From contig NZ_WOTN01000001.1 in the NCBI RefSeq assembly GCF_010993745.1, forward strand, positions 747,235-811,234: a stretch of DNA of 64,000 nt, written 5' to 3'. The notes under the pieces were generated by a model. That model saw only the letters and a program-made list of their open reading frames with translations, was not told the origin of the DNA and made no database searches. This DNA is from Fodinicola acaciae (lineage in GTDB: Bacteria > Actinomycetota > Actinomycetes > Mycobacteriales > HKI-0501). The position numbers and the translations under genes were made by a program. Positions 42,901-50,111 of the stretch are shown one piece after another (position 1 is the first letter of the stretch; each line of letters starts with the position of its first letter).

Positions 42901-42935
42901 AACGTCTTGTTCGGAAGAAGGCGCGTACCGACCAC
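39918..42935 (-). CDS. Secreted subtilisin-like (S8) serine protease
   Basis: A 1005-residue subtilase. Signal peptide to about residue 40, an inhibitor-I9 propeptide (about 45-145, YIVQMADLPA), then the S8 domain with catalytic D186 (GDLDSGIW), H261 (GHGSHTAST) and S592 (SGTSMAAPH). A PA domain is inserted at about 400-520 (GKIVVCDRGVSDRVDKSKAV). The C-terminus has a fibronectin-III-like subtilase domain and a further beta domain ending without an anchor. Layout matches plant-type and Streptomyces subtilases. GTG 42935 follows AAGGAG. Confidence 0.95.
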   Translation of the reverse strand: MVGTRLLPNKTLRRVFAGVSAGVLVAALAVTLPGSSAVAAEGTTGTYIVQMADLPATAYAGTVPGYKATKPADGGKFDAKSADVGKYRAYLRSQHDSLIRQTGGISKIYDYSASFNGFSARMTSAKALQLTKTAGVLSVSKNELRYADTVSTPSFLGIDKPGGLWSKLGGPANAGGGDNLVIGDLDSGIWPENASFKPLPNAKKPHGFHGACVAGEQWTAQTCNSKIVGARYYNAGIGGNDAIHKAPYVDEVASARDINGHGSHTASTAAGNYNTDMVVNGNSLGKGSGMAPAARIAVYKVLWHTGSSASGSTADIAQGIEDAISDGVDVINFSISGSTASSVDPVEIAFLYAADAGIFVSASAGNNGPDASTVAHNSPWLTTVAAGTHDRQFEAKVTLGNGAGYTGAGIGAAVASSPLILASGAARAGADPNGVRLCFSKTWDPAHPDGFLDPAKVAGKIVVCDRGVSDRVDKSKAVQEAGGVGVVLANTSPNSLNADLHTLPTVHLSDTDGAAVKAYANGNANATASLSAGTKVVGAAAPQVAAFSSRGPALSGEGDLLKPDIMAPGVDVLAAVSPVSHHRDYDFESGTSMAAPHITGLATLIRQLHPKWSPMMVKSALMTTASTVDNKGNPIPDAGPFDYGSGEVTPNSAADPGLVYDSKLRDWVRYLCGVRQLDAKSMTCRVFGSIDPSDLNQPNIAIGDLPGIQTVTRTVTNVGTTTTRYFASVSAPAGVTVTVSPTTLRLRPGQSASYKVTFTRTTAAYGTYANGSLTWSDGTHNVRSVLAVRPVGVRSPSTINGTGTSGSAKVSPVPAYDGKLVTSVTGLVAGDERPATLKEPSGAAFPSGAPVAGPHTAKFTVTVPAGTKLARFATFDADVAAGTDLDMFVYKAGTADLVGTSSSATAQEQVDLVDPAAGSYDVYLDLFALGSGKTEQPIKEFDWSLGSTAAGNLTATPASQAARFGKAATVTAAWSGLSAGKRYLGQMSFGDGTSTLGASLVRINA

Positions 42936-43076
42936 GACAGAGCTCCTTGGCAGCCGAATGAGTGGCCCGTACGGGCCGGTCAGCAGTATGCGCGTTGAGC
43001 CCCGGATCGGTAGCGGTTTTGCAAAAAATCCTTGACGGAGGGTCTGACTTGGGGCGGATTCCGTAGTTTTTGCGGT

Positions 43077-44033
43077 TTAGCGCAAGGTCTCGCATTGGCG
43101 GGGGTCGCCGCTGTTGTAGCCGGTGAAGAACCACTGCTGCCGCGACTGCGCCGAGCCGTGCGTCCAGGTCTCCTCGTTGACGCCGCCGCCGGCGGACTGC
43201 TGGATGCGGTCGTCGCCGACCGCGGCCGCCGCTTGCAGCGCCTCCTGGATGTCGCGCTGGTCGACTGTGGCGACCGGACCTCCGCCGGCGTTCTTGGCCC
43301 ACACGCCGGCATAACAGTCGGCCTGCAGCTCCAAAGCGATCGAGTACTTGTTCTTGCGGGACGGATATTGCTGCTGGAGCTGGCGGATCTTCCGCTCGGT
43401 GCCGGTGAGGTTCTGCACGTGGTGGCCGAACTCGTGTGCCAGCACGTACGCCTGCGCGAACTGGCCCGGTGCGCCGAACCGGCTGGCCAGCTCGGAGTAG
43501 AACGAGAGGTCGATGTAAACCAGCTCGTCGGCCGGGCAGTAGAACGGTCCGACCGCGGAGTCGGCCTGGCCGCAGCCGGTGTTGGTCGCGCGGCTGAAGA
43601 AGACCGCCTTGGTCACGCGGTATGGGACGCCGAACGACTTGGGCAGCTCGGACTTCCAGAACTGCTGGATGTCGTTGACGTAGAAGCCGTTGCGGCAGTC
43701 CAGCTCTTTGAAGCGATCGGGATTGTTCACCGAGCATTTCTCGGCCAGCGCCCGGTTGTCGCCGGAGGAGCCGCTGCCACCGCCGGTGAGACCGCCGACG
43801 TCGATCGTACCCGTGCCGAGCAGCGCGCCGATGACGACGATGATGAGGCCGACGATGCCACCGCCGACGGTCATGCCGCCGCCGGGGATGCTGAAGCCGC
43901 CGCCACCGCCGCCGGTGTAGCCGCCGTACCCGCCACCGCCGCCGAAGCCGCCGCCACTACTGTCGACATCGCGGCGGTCGTCGATCTGGGACGCGTCAAG
44001 CGAGGCGTCGGAGTCGAAGTCGTTGTCGGACAT
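43077..44033 (-). CDS. Membrane-anchored neutral zinc metallopeptidase (YpfJ family)
   Basis: A 318-residue YpfJ/KPN_02809-type putative metallopeptidase. The N-terminal 50 residues are acidic, then very Gly-rich (many GGG runs), followed by one membrane span at about 57-74. The catalytic domain outside the membrane carries HEFGHHVQ (H200, E201, H204) with a downstream ELQADCYAGVW glutamate ligand and several cysteines. Substrate unknown. GATAAT seven bases before ATG suggests a leaderless start. Confidence 0.93.
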   Translation of the reverse strand: MSDNDFDSDASLDASQIDDRRDVDSSGGGFGGGGGYGGYTGGGGGGFSIPGGGMTVGGGIVGLIIVVIGALLGTGTIDVGGLTGGGSGSSGDNRALAEKCSVNNPDRFKELDCRNGFYVNDIQQFWKSELPKSFGVPYRVTKAVFFSRATNTGCGQADSAVGPFYCPADELVYIDLSFYSELASRFGAPGQFAQAYVLAHEFGHHVQNLTGTERKIRQLQQQYPSRKNKYSIALELQADCYAGVWAKNAGGGPVATVDQRDIQEALQAAAAVGDDRIQQSAGGGVNEETWTHGSAQSRQQWFFTGYNSGDPRQCETLR

Positions 44034-44075
44034 GCGGTTGATTATCGGTGTGACCGTTGACGATCGCCTGGCGGG

Positions 44076-44834
44076 TCAGCCCCGTACGGTTGGCACGCGG
44101 TCCAGCTCTATGCCGAAGCGATCGCGGTACGCGGCGAGGATCTCGGCGTCGGAGGACAGCTTGACCTCCTCGCGGTCGGCCCCGGTGGTGATCGTCAGTG
44201 TGTCGCCGCTCAGCGTGACCCGGCCGGCGTCGGTGACCAGCGAGCACACCAGCGACTGGGTGAAGTGCGTCGTCGGCGAGGTCTGCTGCCACCAGCAGGT
44301 CGGCGCGAAGTCGGCGAGCGGCCGCGGACGCGTCTCCAGGCGGTATTCCGGCGAGCCGTCGCCGGTGACGGTGAGGTCGCCGTCGGGCTCCTCGGTGATC
44401 CGGAACGTGCCGCCGGGGTCGTCCTGGTCGTCGCGGCCGTCCAGCCGGATCGGGTGGTGGGTGAAGCGGCCGAAGCCGACATCGACCAGCCACGGCTCGG
44501 CCAGGTCGACGCGTATCGCCATGTGGTCGAACGGCGGTCCCCAGTTGCCGCCGCCGTACGTACGCGCACCGAGCAGTGTGACGCGATAGCCGAGAGCTGA
44601 CAGCAGAAAACCGAAGGCGCCGTTGAGCTCGTAGCAGAAGCCGCCACGGCGGCGGTCGACGATCTTGGCCAGCACGTGCTCCTCGTCGAGCACGATCGTC
44701 TCGCCGAGGTGGATGCTCAGGTTTTCGAACGGGACGCTGCGCAGGTGCGCGATCTGCAGGTCACGCAGCGAGTCGGCGTCGGCGCTGCCGTTCCAGCGGG
44801 CGCCGATGCGGTCCAGGTAAGCCGCTGGGTCCAT
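44076..44834 (-). CDS. nat: Arylamine N-acetyltransferase
   Basis: A 252-residue NAT that moves acetyl from acetyl-CoA to arylamines or hydrazines. The catalytic triad is C67 (RRGGFCYELNGAF), H104 (DHMAIRV) and D118 (VDVGFG), in the expected order and spacing. It starts MDPAAYLDRIG, and RSVPFENLSIHLGE is typical. It is divergent from the structured leader region at 44.9 kb. Possible roles are drug inactivation or use of aromatic amines in secondary metabolism; no such cluster is seen here. Confidence 0.95.
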   Translation of the reverse strand: MDPAAYLDRIGARWNGSADADSLRDLQIAHLRSVPFENLSIHLGETIVLDEEHVLAKIVDRRRGGFCYELNGAFGFLLSALGYRVTLLGARTYGGGNWGPPFDHMAIRVDLAEPWLVDVGFGRFTHHPIRLDGRDDQDDPGGTFRITEEPDGDLTVTGDGSPEYRLETRPRPLADFAPTCWWQQTSPTTHFTQSLVCSLVTDAGRVTLSGDTLTITTGADREEVKLSSDAEILAAYRDRFGIELDRVPTVRG

Positions 44835-44906
44835 GGCGCGACCCTACCGGCGCGGCAGTCAAGGTTTGTCCAAGGTTTGTTCCCGGGCGCCCGCGCATAG
44901 TGGGTC

Positions 44907-45032
44907 ATGGCCGGCGCCAGGTGCGACAACTGGCACCGGCCAAGCGGGTGGCACCAGGCCGACAACTGGTGCCACCCCCTCACGACCTGGAGGACGGCGA
45001 TGCGCGGCACCCGGATAACGCTGTACGGCTGA
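44907..45032 (+). CDS. Possible 41-residue Trp/His/Cys-rich peptide
   Basis: An ATG at 44907 opens 41 codons ending TGA at 45030-45032. The peptide is unusual: four Trp, three His and two Cys, with DNW occurring twice (RCDNWH and QADNWCHP) and an ending MRGTRITLYG. The repeats of DNW come from the same bases that form two tandem hairpins, so peptide and RNA structure cannot be told apart as the conserved feature. A shorter version starting at ATG 45000 (ten codons) has the best ribosome-binding site, GGAGGA. No homologue recognised. Confidence 0.35.
   Translation: MAGARCDNWHRPSGWHQADNWCHPLTTWRTAMRGTRITLYG
44909..44977 (+). promoter_or_regulatory. Two tandem hairpins with shared GACAACTGG loop/arm
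   Basis: Hairpin 1: GGCCGGCGCCAG (44909-44920) with CTGGCACCGGCC (44930-44941), one mismatch. Hairpin 2: GGGTGGCACCA (44946-44956) with TGGTGCCACCC (44967-44977), perfect. Only four bases separate them. Both contain the same CGACAACTGG spanning loop and right arm, so they look like a duplication. They might be a structured RNA element or tandem protein-binding sites. Confidence 0.7.
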
Positions 45033-45095
45033 GCTCTCTCTTGGCGCGGCAGATCTCGCGACGACCTACCGTCCGCGGCCGGCGCCCGTGATGGG

Positions 45096-45120
45096 GCGCT
45101 AAATGCCGCTTTTGCGCGCT
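45096..45120 (+). repeat. Dispersed motif GCGCTAAATG, third site
   Basis: GCGCTAAATG (45096-45105) followed by CCGCTTTTGCGCGC. Matches ten bases of the motif at 2969 and 50077, and like them is intergenic. Confidence 0.5.
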
Positions 45121-45211
45121 TGTCGTACGTGTACGGCCTCAGGCTCTGGCTCAGGTGACCCATGTGACTGGCGAGGCAAATTTTCGCGAATTGCCGGCAA
45201 CCTCTCAGACC

Positions 45212-45240
45212 CACCCCCCACCCGTCACTGGGTGGGGGTG
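45212..45240 (+). terminator. Strong hairpin terminator before ABC-F leader
   Basis: A C-rich arm CACCCCCCACCC and a G-rich arm GGGTGGGGGTG pair around GTCACT with a one-base bulge, followed by ATTCTTGT. It ends the short unit at 44.9 kb. Confidence 0.8.
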
Positions 45241-45357
45241 ATTCTTGTCGGTGGGTACGACAGTTTCGGCAGGGTTCGGCGTGTCGGCGCGCCGGTGTGC
45301 TGAGCTGGTGCGGTGAGCCTCTGGTCACGGCGACGGTAAATCGCTCGACGCAACAGG

Positions 45358-45430
45358 TACCATTGTCGGCGTGACTGCTCGGACCTCCTGATGTGGCCGC
45401 GCCCGGCAACGACCGGGCACCGACGCGGCC
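45358..45430 (+). promoter_or_regulatory. ABC-F leader: -10 box, leaderless 6-codon ORF, attenuator-like hairpin
   Basis: TACCAT (45358-45363) lies seven bases before GTG 45371, which opens GTG-ACT-GCT-CGG-ACC-TCC-TGA (peptide MTARTS). Just after the stop is a strong stem: GGCCGCG and CCCGG (45395-45406) pair with CCGGG and CGCGGCC (45413-45430) across a 6-nt loop and one bulge. The ABC-F start follows 34 bp later. Leader peptide plus hairpin is the usual design for ribosome-sensing control of ABC-F resistance genes; here it is inferred from layout only. Confidence 0.55.
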
Positions 45431-45464
45431 CATCCCTGCTACCTGAGGCACAGGTCCCTTTCTC

Positions 45465-47066
45465 ATGATCTCCGTTACCGATCTCGAACTGCGCGCTGGC
45501 GCGCGCATCCTGCTTTCCGACACCAACCTCCGCGTCCAGCCGGGCGACCGGATCGGTCTGGTCGGCCGCAACGGCGCCGGCAAGACCACCACGCTCAAGG
45601 TGATGGCCGGCGAAGGCCTGCCGTACGCCGGCAACGTCACGCGCTCCGGCGCGGTCGGCTATCTGCCGCAGGACCCGCGCACCGGCGACCTCGACGTGAC
45701 CGCGCGCGACCGCGTGCTGTCCGCCCGCGGACTGGACACTCTGCTGCACAGCATGGAAAAGACGCAGGTCGCGATGGCCGAGGCGGTCGAGGAAGCCGAG
45801 CGCGACCGGCTGATCCGCAAGTACGGCCGGCTGGAGGACCAGTTCGCCGCGCTCGGCGGATACGCGGCCGAGAGCGAGGCGGCGCGCATCTGCGCCAACC
45901 TCGGCCTGCCCGACCGCGTGCTGGCGCAGCCGCTGCGTACGCTCTCCGGCGGCCAGCGGCGGCGCGTCGAGCTGTCCCGGATCCTGTTCTCCGACGCCGA
46001 AACGCTGCTGCTGGACGAGCCGACCAACCACCTCGACGCCGACTCGATCGGCTGGCTGCGCGACCACCTGCGTGGCCACAAGGCCGGCCTGATCGTGATC
46101 TCGCACGATGTCGAGCTGCTCGACGCCGTCGTCAACAAGGTCTGGTATCTGGACGCCAACCGGGCCGTCATCGACCTCTACAACGTCGGCTGGAAGACGT
46201 ATCTGCAGCAGCGCGAGACCGACGAGCGCCGCCGCAAGCGCGAGCGCGCAAACGCGGAGAAGAAGGCCTCCGCGTTGATGGCGCAGGCCGACAAGATGCG
46301 CGCGAAGGCGACGAAGGCGGTCGCCGCGCAGAACATGCTGAAACGCGCCGAAAAGATGCTCTCCGGCCTGGAGGAGGAGCGCGTCTCGGACAAGGTGGCG
46401 AAGGTACGCTTCCCGGCTCCGGCGCCGTGCGGCAAGACACCGCTCACCGCCGAGGGCCTGAGCAAGACCTACGGCTCGCTGGAGGTCTTCACCGACGTGG
46501 ACCTCGCCGTCGACCGCGGCGCGCGCGTGGTCATCCTCGGCCTCAACGGTGCCGGCAAGACGACGTTGCTGCGTTTGTTGGCCGGCATCGAAAAACCGGA
46601 CACCGGTGAGGTCGTTCCGGGCCATGGCCTCAAACTCGGCTACTACGCGCAGGAGCACGAGACGCTGGACACCGACCGTACGGTGCTGGAGAACATGCGC
46701 GCGACCGCGCCGGACTGGACCGACGGCGAGCTGCGCAAGGTGCTCGGCGCGTTTCTGTTTTCCGGCGACGACGCGCAAAAACCGGCGGCCGTGCTGTCGG
46801 GTGGCGAGAAGACGCGGCTGGCGCTGGCCGGACTGGTGTGCTCCAGTGCCAACGTCCTGCTGCTGGACGAGCCGACCAACAACCTCGATCCGGCCAGCCG
46901 CGAGCAGGTGTTGGACGCCATCGACCGCTATCCGGGCGCGATCGTCCTGGTCACCCACGACGGCGGTGCGGTCAAGGCGTTGCGGCCGGACAAGGTGATC
47001 ATGTTGCCGGACGGCGTCGAGGACATCTGGAGCGACGACTTCGCCGACCTGGTCGCGCTGGCCTGA
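45465..47066 (+). CDS. ABC-F family ATPase (ribosome-associated)
   Basis: A 533-residue soluble protein with two ABC ATPase domains and no membrane domain. Domain 1 has GRNGAGKTT and LSGGQRRRVELSRILF with LLLDEPTNHLD; domain 2 has GLNGAGKTT, LSGGEKTRLALAGLV and LLLDEPTNNLD. The charged linker between them (about residues 240-320, ERRRKRERANAEKKASALMAQ) is the P-site-tRNA-interaction motif region. ABC-F proteins act in the ribosome E site, either as translation factors or in resistance to macrolide-type drugs. Order with the small HTH gene matches Rv1473-Rv1473A. The ATG lacks a strong ribosome-binding site. Confidence 0.95.
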   Translation: MISVTDLELRAGARILLSDTNLRVQPGDRIGLVGRNGAGKTTTLKVMAGEGLPYAGNVTRSGAVGYLPQDPRTGDLDVTARDRVLSARGLDTLLHSMEKTQVAMAEAVEEAERDRLIRKYGRLEDQFAALGGYAAESEAARICANLGLPDRVLAQPLRTLSGGQRRRVELSRILFSDAETLLLDEPTNHLDADSIGWLRDHLRGHKAGLIVISHDVELLDAVVNKVWYLDANRAVIDLYNVGWKTYLQQRETDERRRKRERANAEKKASALMAQADKMRAKATKAVAAQNMLKRAEKMLSGLEEERVSDKVAKVRFPAPAPCGKTPLTAEGLSKTYGSLEVFTDVDLAVDRGARVVILGLNGAGKTTLLRLLAGIEKPDTGEVVPGHGLKLGYYAQEHETLDTDRTVLENMRATAPDWTDGELRKVLGAFLFSGDDAQKPAAVLSGGEKTRLALAGLVCSSANVLLLDEPTNNLDPASREQVLDAIDRYPGAIVLVTHDGGAVKALRPDKVIMLPDGVEDIWSDDFADLVALA

Positions 47067-47123
47067 TTTCTGGTCGTGCCGGTTTTCGTTGTGGTACAAC
47101 GAGTTCAGCTTGATCGTTAATGC

Positions 47124-47142
47124 TGTCCGTTTTGTCAGACAA
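47124..47142 (+). repeat. TGTCCGTTTTG motif with adjoining TTGTCAGACAA palindrome
   Basis: TGTCCGTTTTG (47124-47134) overlaps TTGTCAGACAA, a small palindrome, about 145 bp before the HTH gene. Matches the start of the shared motif at 3131 and 49898. Either a promoter-linked operator or a member of the dispersed family. Confidence 0.4.
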
Positions 47143-47280
47143 GATCACGTACGGCGGAAGATTGGTGGCGCGCTGGTCGCTTGTCGAGTGGCCAGCGGGC
47201 TCCCGGACGAGCATGATCTCTTGTTACGGTCGTCACAGGCCGTGTACGGACCATCCTCGAGCTGTGAGGGACGGCAAGCG

Positions 47281-47517
47281 ATGGCACCCAAGGGCAAAGC
47301 GAAGGCCGAAGCAACGATGGTGAAGGGACGGAGGATCACCGGCGACGAGCGCTCGACGCTGGCCAAGGACCTCACCCGTCGCTACGAGTCGGGGGAGAGC
47401 ATCCGGTCACTGGCGTCCTCGACCGGCCGGTCGTACGGCTTCGTACACCGGATCCTCAGCGAGTCGGGCACGACGCTGCGCGGCCGCGGTGGCGCGACCC
47501 GCGGCAAGAAGCGCTAA
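47281..47517 (+). CDS. Small conserved helix-turn-helix protein (Rv1473A-like)
   Basis: A 78-residue basic protein. The HTH runs from about residue 33 to 66: RRYESGESIRSLASSTGRSYGFVHRILSESG, ending TLRGRGGATRGKKR. This short family is highly conserved in actinobacteria and sits beside the ABC-F gene as in M. tuberculosis. It should bind DNA; its targets are not known. GAGGGACGG lies upstream of ATG 47281. The last bases overlap the convergent MaoC gene by 4 bp. Confidence 0.9.
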   Translation: MAPKGKAKAEATMVKGRRITGDERSTLAKDLTRRYESGESIRSLASSTGRSYGFVHRILSESGTTLRGRGGATRGKKR

Positions 47518-47993
47518 CCGCGGCAGCGGATGAAGTTCATCGCGGTCAACGTCAACACGACCTCGCGCTGGTTGGCCAGCTCGACCGCGGTGTGGACGAT
47601 TCCCCTGTCCGGCTTGGACTTCGACCGCCGCGCGTCGGCTACGGTCGCGGTCACGTGGAGCTGGTCGCCGGGCCGCACCGGCGCGGTCCAGCGCAGCTCG
47701 TCGACCCCTGGTGAGGCAAGGCTGGCGTTGGCCGAGATGTAGTGGTCGGCCAGCAGTCGCATCATCACGCCGGTCGTCTGCCAACCGCTGGCGATGAGCC
47801 CGCCAAACGGTCCCTCTTTCGCCGCCAGCGGATCGGTGTGGATCGACTGCGTGTCGTATTTCCGCGCGAACTCCAGGATCTCGTCCTCGGTGAGGGTGAT
47901 GAAACCGTACGAGTACGTGGAGCCGACGCGGTAGTCCTCGAAGAACCTGTCGTCGATCGGCGCGTCGAAGTCGGCGGTCAGCGCTTGGGTCAC
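47514..47993 (-). CDS. MaoC-family (R)-specific enoyl-CoA hydratase-like protein
   Basis: A 159-residue hot-dog-fold protein. The hydratase signature is FARKYDTQSIHTDPLAAKEGPFGGLIASGWQT, with the Asp/His catalytic pair, then SPGVDELRWTAPVRPGDQLHVTATV. It likely hydrates an acyl-CoA, or is one of the many uncharacterised MaoC proteins. It stands alone between a convergent HTH gene and the parallel Lrp gene. Confidence 0.92.
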   Translation of the reverse strand: MTQALTADFDAPIDDRFFEDYRVGSTYSYGFITLTEDEILEFARKYDTQSIHTDPLAAKEGPFGGLIASGWQTTGVMMRLLADHYISANASLASPGVDELRWTAPVRPGDQLHVTATVADARRSKSKPDRGIVHTAVELANQREVVLTLTAMNFIRCRG

Positions 47994-48008
47994 GGCAAAG
48001 ATCCTACG

Positions 48009-48491
48009 TCAGCGCTGTGACGGGATCGCTTTTCCACGGCGGTAGTCGAAGATCAGGCTGGTGTTGGTGTGCTGCACGGCCGGCTCTGAGCTGAGATGGT
48101 CGAGGACGAAGTCGCGCAGCGCCTGCGCGCTCGGCATCGCCACGTGGATGACGTAGTCGTCGGCGCCGGACATGAAGTAGACCGCGATCACGCCCGGCAG
48201 CTCCGGCATCTTGGACAGGAACGCGTCCATCTGGCCGCGCGTGTGCGCGTGCAGCCGTACCGAGATCATCGCCTGCACCGGCAGGCCGACCGCGTTGAAG
48301 TCCAGGTCGGCATGGAAGCCGCGGATGACCCCTCTCGCGCGCAGTGAACGCAGCCGTGCGTGACAGGTCGACGGTGCGATGCCGACCGCCTCTGCCAGCG
48401 CGTTGTTCGGGATGCGCGCGTCCTCGCCGAGCTTGGCCAGGATCAGCCGGTCGACCGGGTCCAGGCCGGACTGCTGCAGATTGTTCGGCAC
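48009..48491 (-). CDS. Lrp/AsnC regulator, probable AldR
   Basis: A 160-residue feast/famine regulator: HTH at residues 10-60 (LDPVDRLILAKLGEDARIPNNALAEAVGIAPSTCHARLRSL) and a RAM ligand domain from about 75 (MISVRLHAHTRGQMDAF, FMSGADDYVIHVA). It is divergent from alanine dehydrogenase, the arrangement of M. tuberculosis aldR-ald, and so probably activates or represses ald in response to alanine. GTG start at 48491. Confidence 0.93.
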   Translation of the reverse strand: MPNNLQQSGLDPVDRLILAKLGEDARIPNNALAEAVGIAPSTCHARLRSLRARGVIRGFHADLDFNAVGLPVQAMISVRLHAHTRGQMDAFLSKMPELPGVIAVYFMSGADDYVIHVAMPSAQALRDFVLDHLSSEPAVQHTNTSLIFDYRRGKAIPSQR

Positions 48492-48541
48492 GTGATCGAC
48501 ATTACCGGCCGGCCCGAACGATCGTCGGGTTTTGCGACATT

Positions 48542-48557
48542 CGCAGAATCATCTGCG
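48542..48557. promoter_or_regulatory. Likely Lrp/AldR operator upstream of ald
   Basis: CGCAGAATCATCTGCG has perfect 6-bp arms around a 4-base centre and lies in the 163-bp gap between the Lrp and ald genes. Nearby TTGCGACATTCGCAG and TTCTTGCA may be further half-sites of the multimeric regulator. Confidence 0.6.
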
Positions 48558-48654
48558 TTCTTTCTTGCACTGAATCGGGCATCTCTTCATCATGTGGGGT
48601 ACGGCCCGGTGTCTCACCGAGGAGATGCCGCCGCAACACAAGGGGAGCACGTAC

Positions 48655-49770
48655 GTGAAGATCGCGGTGCCGCGCGAGGTCAAGAACCAGGAGTACCGGG
48701 TCGCCATCACCCCGGCCGGTGTGCACGAGCTGGTCCGTCAGGGTCACCAGGTGTACGTCGAGACCGATGCCGGCGTCGGCTCCTCGATCGCCAACGAGGA
48801 CTACCAAGCCGTCGGAGCCACCATCGTGCCGACCGCCGACGAGACCTGGGCCGCCGGTGACCTGGTGCTGAAGGTCAAGGAGCCGATCGAGTCCGAGTAT
48901 CACCGGATGCGGGAGGGCCAGACCCTCTTCACGTATCTGCACCTGGCCGCCGACAAGCGGCTCACCGAGGAACTGCTGGCGCGCAAGGTCACCGCCATCG
49001 CGTACGAGACCGTCGAGCTGCCGGACCGCTCACTGCCGCTGCTCGCGCCGATGAGCGAGGTCGCCGGCCGGCTGGCGCCGCAGGTCGGCGCGTACACGCT
49101 GATGCGCGCCGAGGGTGGCCGCGGCATCCTGATGGGCGGCGTCTCCGGCGTGTACGCGGCGAAGGTCGTCGTCATCGGCGCCGGTGTCTCCGGCATGAAC
49201 GCGGCCGCGATCGCGCTCGGCATGCAGGCCGAGGTTTTGCTGCTGGACAAGAACATCGAGAAGCTGCGCTCGGCCGATCGGATCTATCAGGGCCACCTGC
49301 AGACCGTCGCGTCCAACGCCTTCGAGGTCGAGCGCGCGATCGAGGACGCCGACCTGGTCATCGGCGCGGTGCTGGTGCCTGGCGCGAAGGCGCCGACGCT
49401 GGTCACCAACGAGCAGGTGTCGCGGATGAAGCCCGGCTCGGTGCTGGTCGACATCTCCATCGACCAGGGTGGCTGCTTCGAGGACTCGCGGCCGACCACG
49501 CACGACAATCCGACGTACAAGGTGCACAATTCGATTTTCTATTGTGTCGCCAACATGCCTGGCGCGGTGCCGCACACGTCGACCAACGCGCTGACCAACG
49601 TCACGCTGCCGTACGCGGTGGAACTCGCCGCTCGCGGCTGGCAGGAGGCCTGCCGCCGCGACCCGGCGCTGGCCAAGGGCCTGAACACCTGGAACGGCGA
49701 GCTCACCAACGCCCCGGTAGCCGAGGCACACAGCCTGCCGTCGGTGGAGCTGACCGCCGCGCTTTCCTAA
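48655..49770 (+). CDS. ald: Alanine dehydrogenase
   Basis: A 371-residue NAD-dependent enzyme for reversible oxidative deamination of L-alanine to pyruvate and ammonia. Catalytic K75 (VLKVKEP) and H96 ([10 protein letters not shown]) are at the numbers known for M. tuberculosis Ald, and the length is the same. NAD motif is [14 protein letters not shown], followed by [24 protein letters not shown] 48655 follows AAGGGGAG. Controlled by the divergent Lrp gene. Confidence 0.97.
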   Translation: MKIAVPREVKNQEYRVAITPAGVHELVRQGHQVYVETDAGVGSSIANEDYQAVGATIVPTADETWAAGDLVLKVKEPIESEYHRMREGQTLFTYLHLAADKRLTEELLARKVTAIAYETVELPDRSLPLLAPMSEVAGRLAPQVGAYTLMRAEGGRGILMGGVSGVYAAKVVVIGAGVSGMNAAAIALGMQAEVLLLDKNIEKLRSADRIYQGHLQTVASNAFEVERAIEDADLVIGAVLVPGAKAPTLVTNEQVSRMKPGSVLVDISIDQGGCFEDSRPTTHDNPTYKVHNSIFYCVANMPGAVPHTSTNALTNVTLPYAVELAARGWQEACRRDPALAKGLNTWNGELTNAPVAEAHSLPSVELTAALS

Positions 49771-49861
49771 CCTCTTCGCACCACGGCGTCCGGCCCGCAC
49801 AATCGGGTCCCGTTCGTAACGCTGTTGGGGCTCACAACGGCGTGGGTTCCCCAACGGCGTC

Positions 49862-49880
49862 ACAATCGGGTCCCGATTGT
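49862..49880. terminator. Palindrome ACAATCGGGTCCCGATTGT after ald
   Basis: A perfect 19-base palindrome with 9-bp arms and one central base, 92 bp past the ald stop. A partial direct copy (ACAATCGGGTCCCG) is at 49800. Could be a terminator for ald or a protein-binding site; there is no loop, so an operator is equally possible. Confidence 0.5.
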
Positions 49881-49897
49881 AGGGGTTGCCGCCTGCT

Positions 49898-49944
49898 ATG
49901 TCTGTTTTGTTGCCTTGTTGGGCAACTGTTACGCGGCCAGCCGC
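49898..49944 (+). repeat. Dispersed motif shared with 3131-3176
   Basis: ATGTCTGTTTTG, then CTTGTTGGGCAA and TTACGCGGCCAGCCGC. It has the same layout and orientation as the copy at 3131-3176, at roughly three-quarters identity by eye. Confidence 0.6.
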
Positions 49945-50006
49945 CTCACCCGCATTGTCAGCCACACCAGTCACACCAGCACCACCCCGGCCGCCGCTCA
50001 ATGTTC

Positions 50007-50048
50007 GCATGGCCCCCATACGTGCGCCAGACGCACGCATGGAGGCCC
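50007..50048. repeat. Hairpin element related to the one at 61086
   Basis: GCATGGCCCCCAT at the left and CGCATGGAGGCCC at the right form an imperfect stem over an inner GTGCG/CGCAC stem. About 36 of 44 bases match the perfect hairpin at 61086-61130. A more decayed relative is on the minus strand near 3015-3050. Confidence 0.7.
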
Positions 50049-50076
50049 TACTACCAAAACGCAAACCGGCAAGACA

Positions 50077-50088
50077 GACATTTAGCGC
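50077..50088 (-). repeat. Dispersed motif GCGCTAAATGTC, inverted copy
   Basis: Exact reverse complement of 2969-2980. It sits 24 bp before the 54-bp element copy C. At the other locus the same motif lies about 150 bp from copy A, also pointing away from it. Confidence 0.6.
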
Positions 50089-50111
50089 TACAGAGGTCGT
50101 GATGGCGTCCA

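Larger units (their letters stand above)
44835..45464. other. 630-bp intergenic leader region between nat and ABC-F
   Basis: No full-size gene. From left to right it holds a 41-codon ORF overlapping two tandem hairpins, the GCGCTAAATG dispersed motif at 45096, a strong terminator at 45212-45240, and then the promoter, six-codon ORF and hairpin of the ABC-F leader. The terminator separates a short upstream transcription unit from the ABC-F unit. Confidence 0.75.

Noticed and set aside
40371-42998. An 875-codon plus-strand frame opposite the subtilase
   Set aside because: It mirrors the protease gene exactly and shows no domain; the protease has signal peptide and full catalytic triad.
45225-47099. 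A 624-codon minus-strand frame opposite the ABC-F gene
   Set aside because: Pure antisense of a well-defined ABC-F gene; composition is Arg/Gln/Val-rich without motifs.
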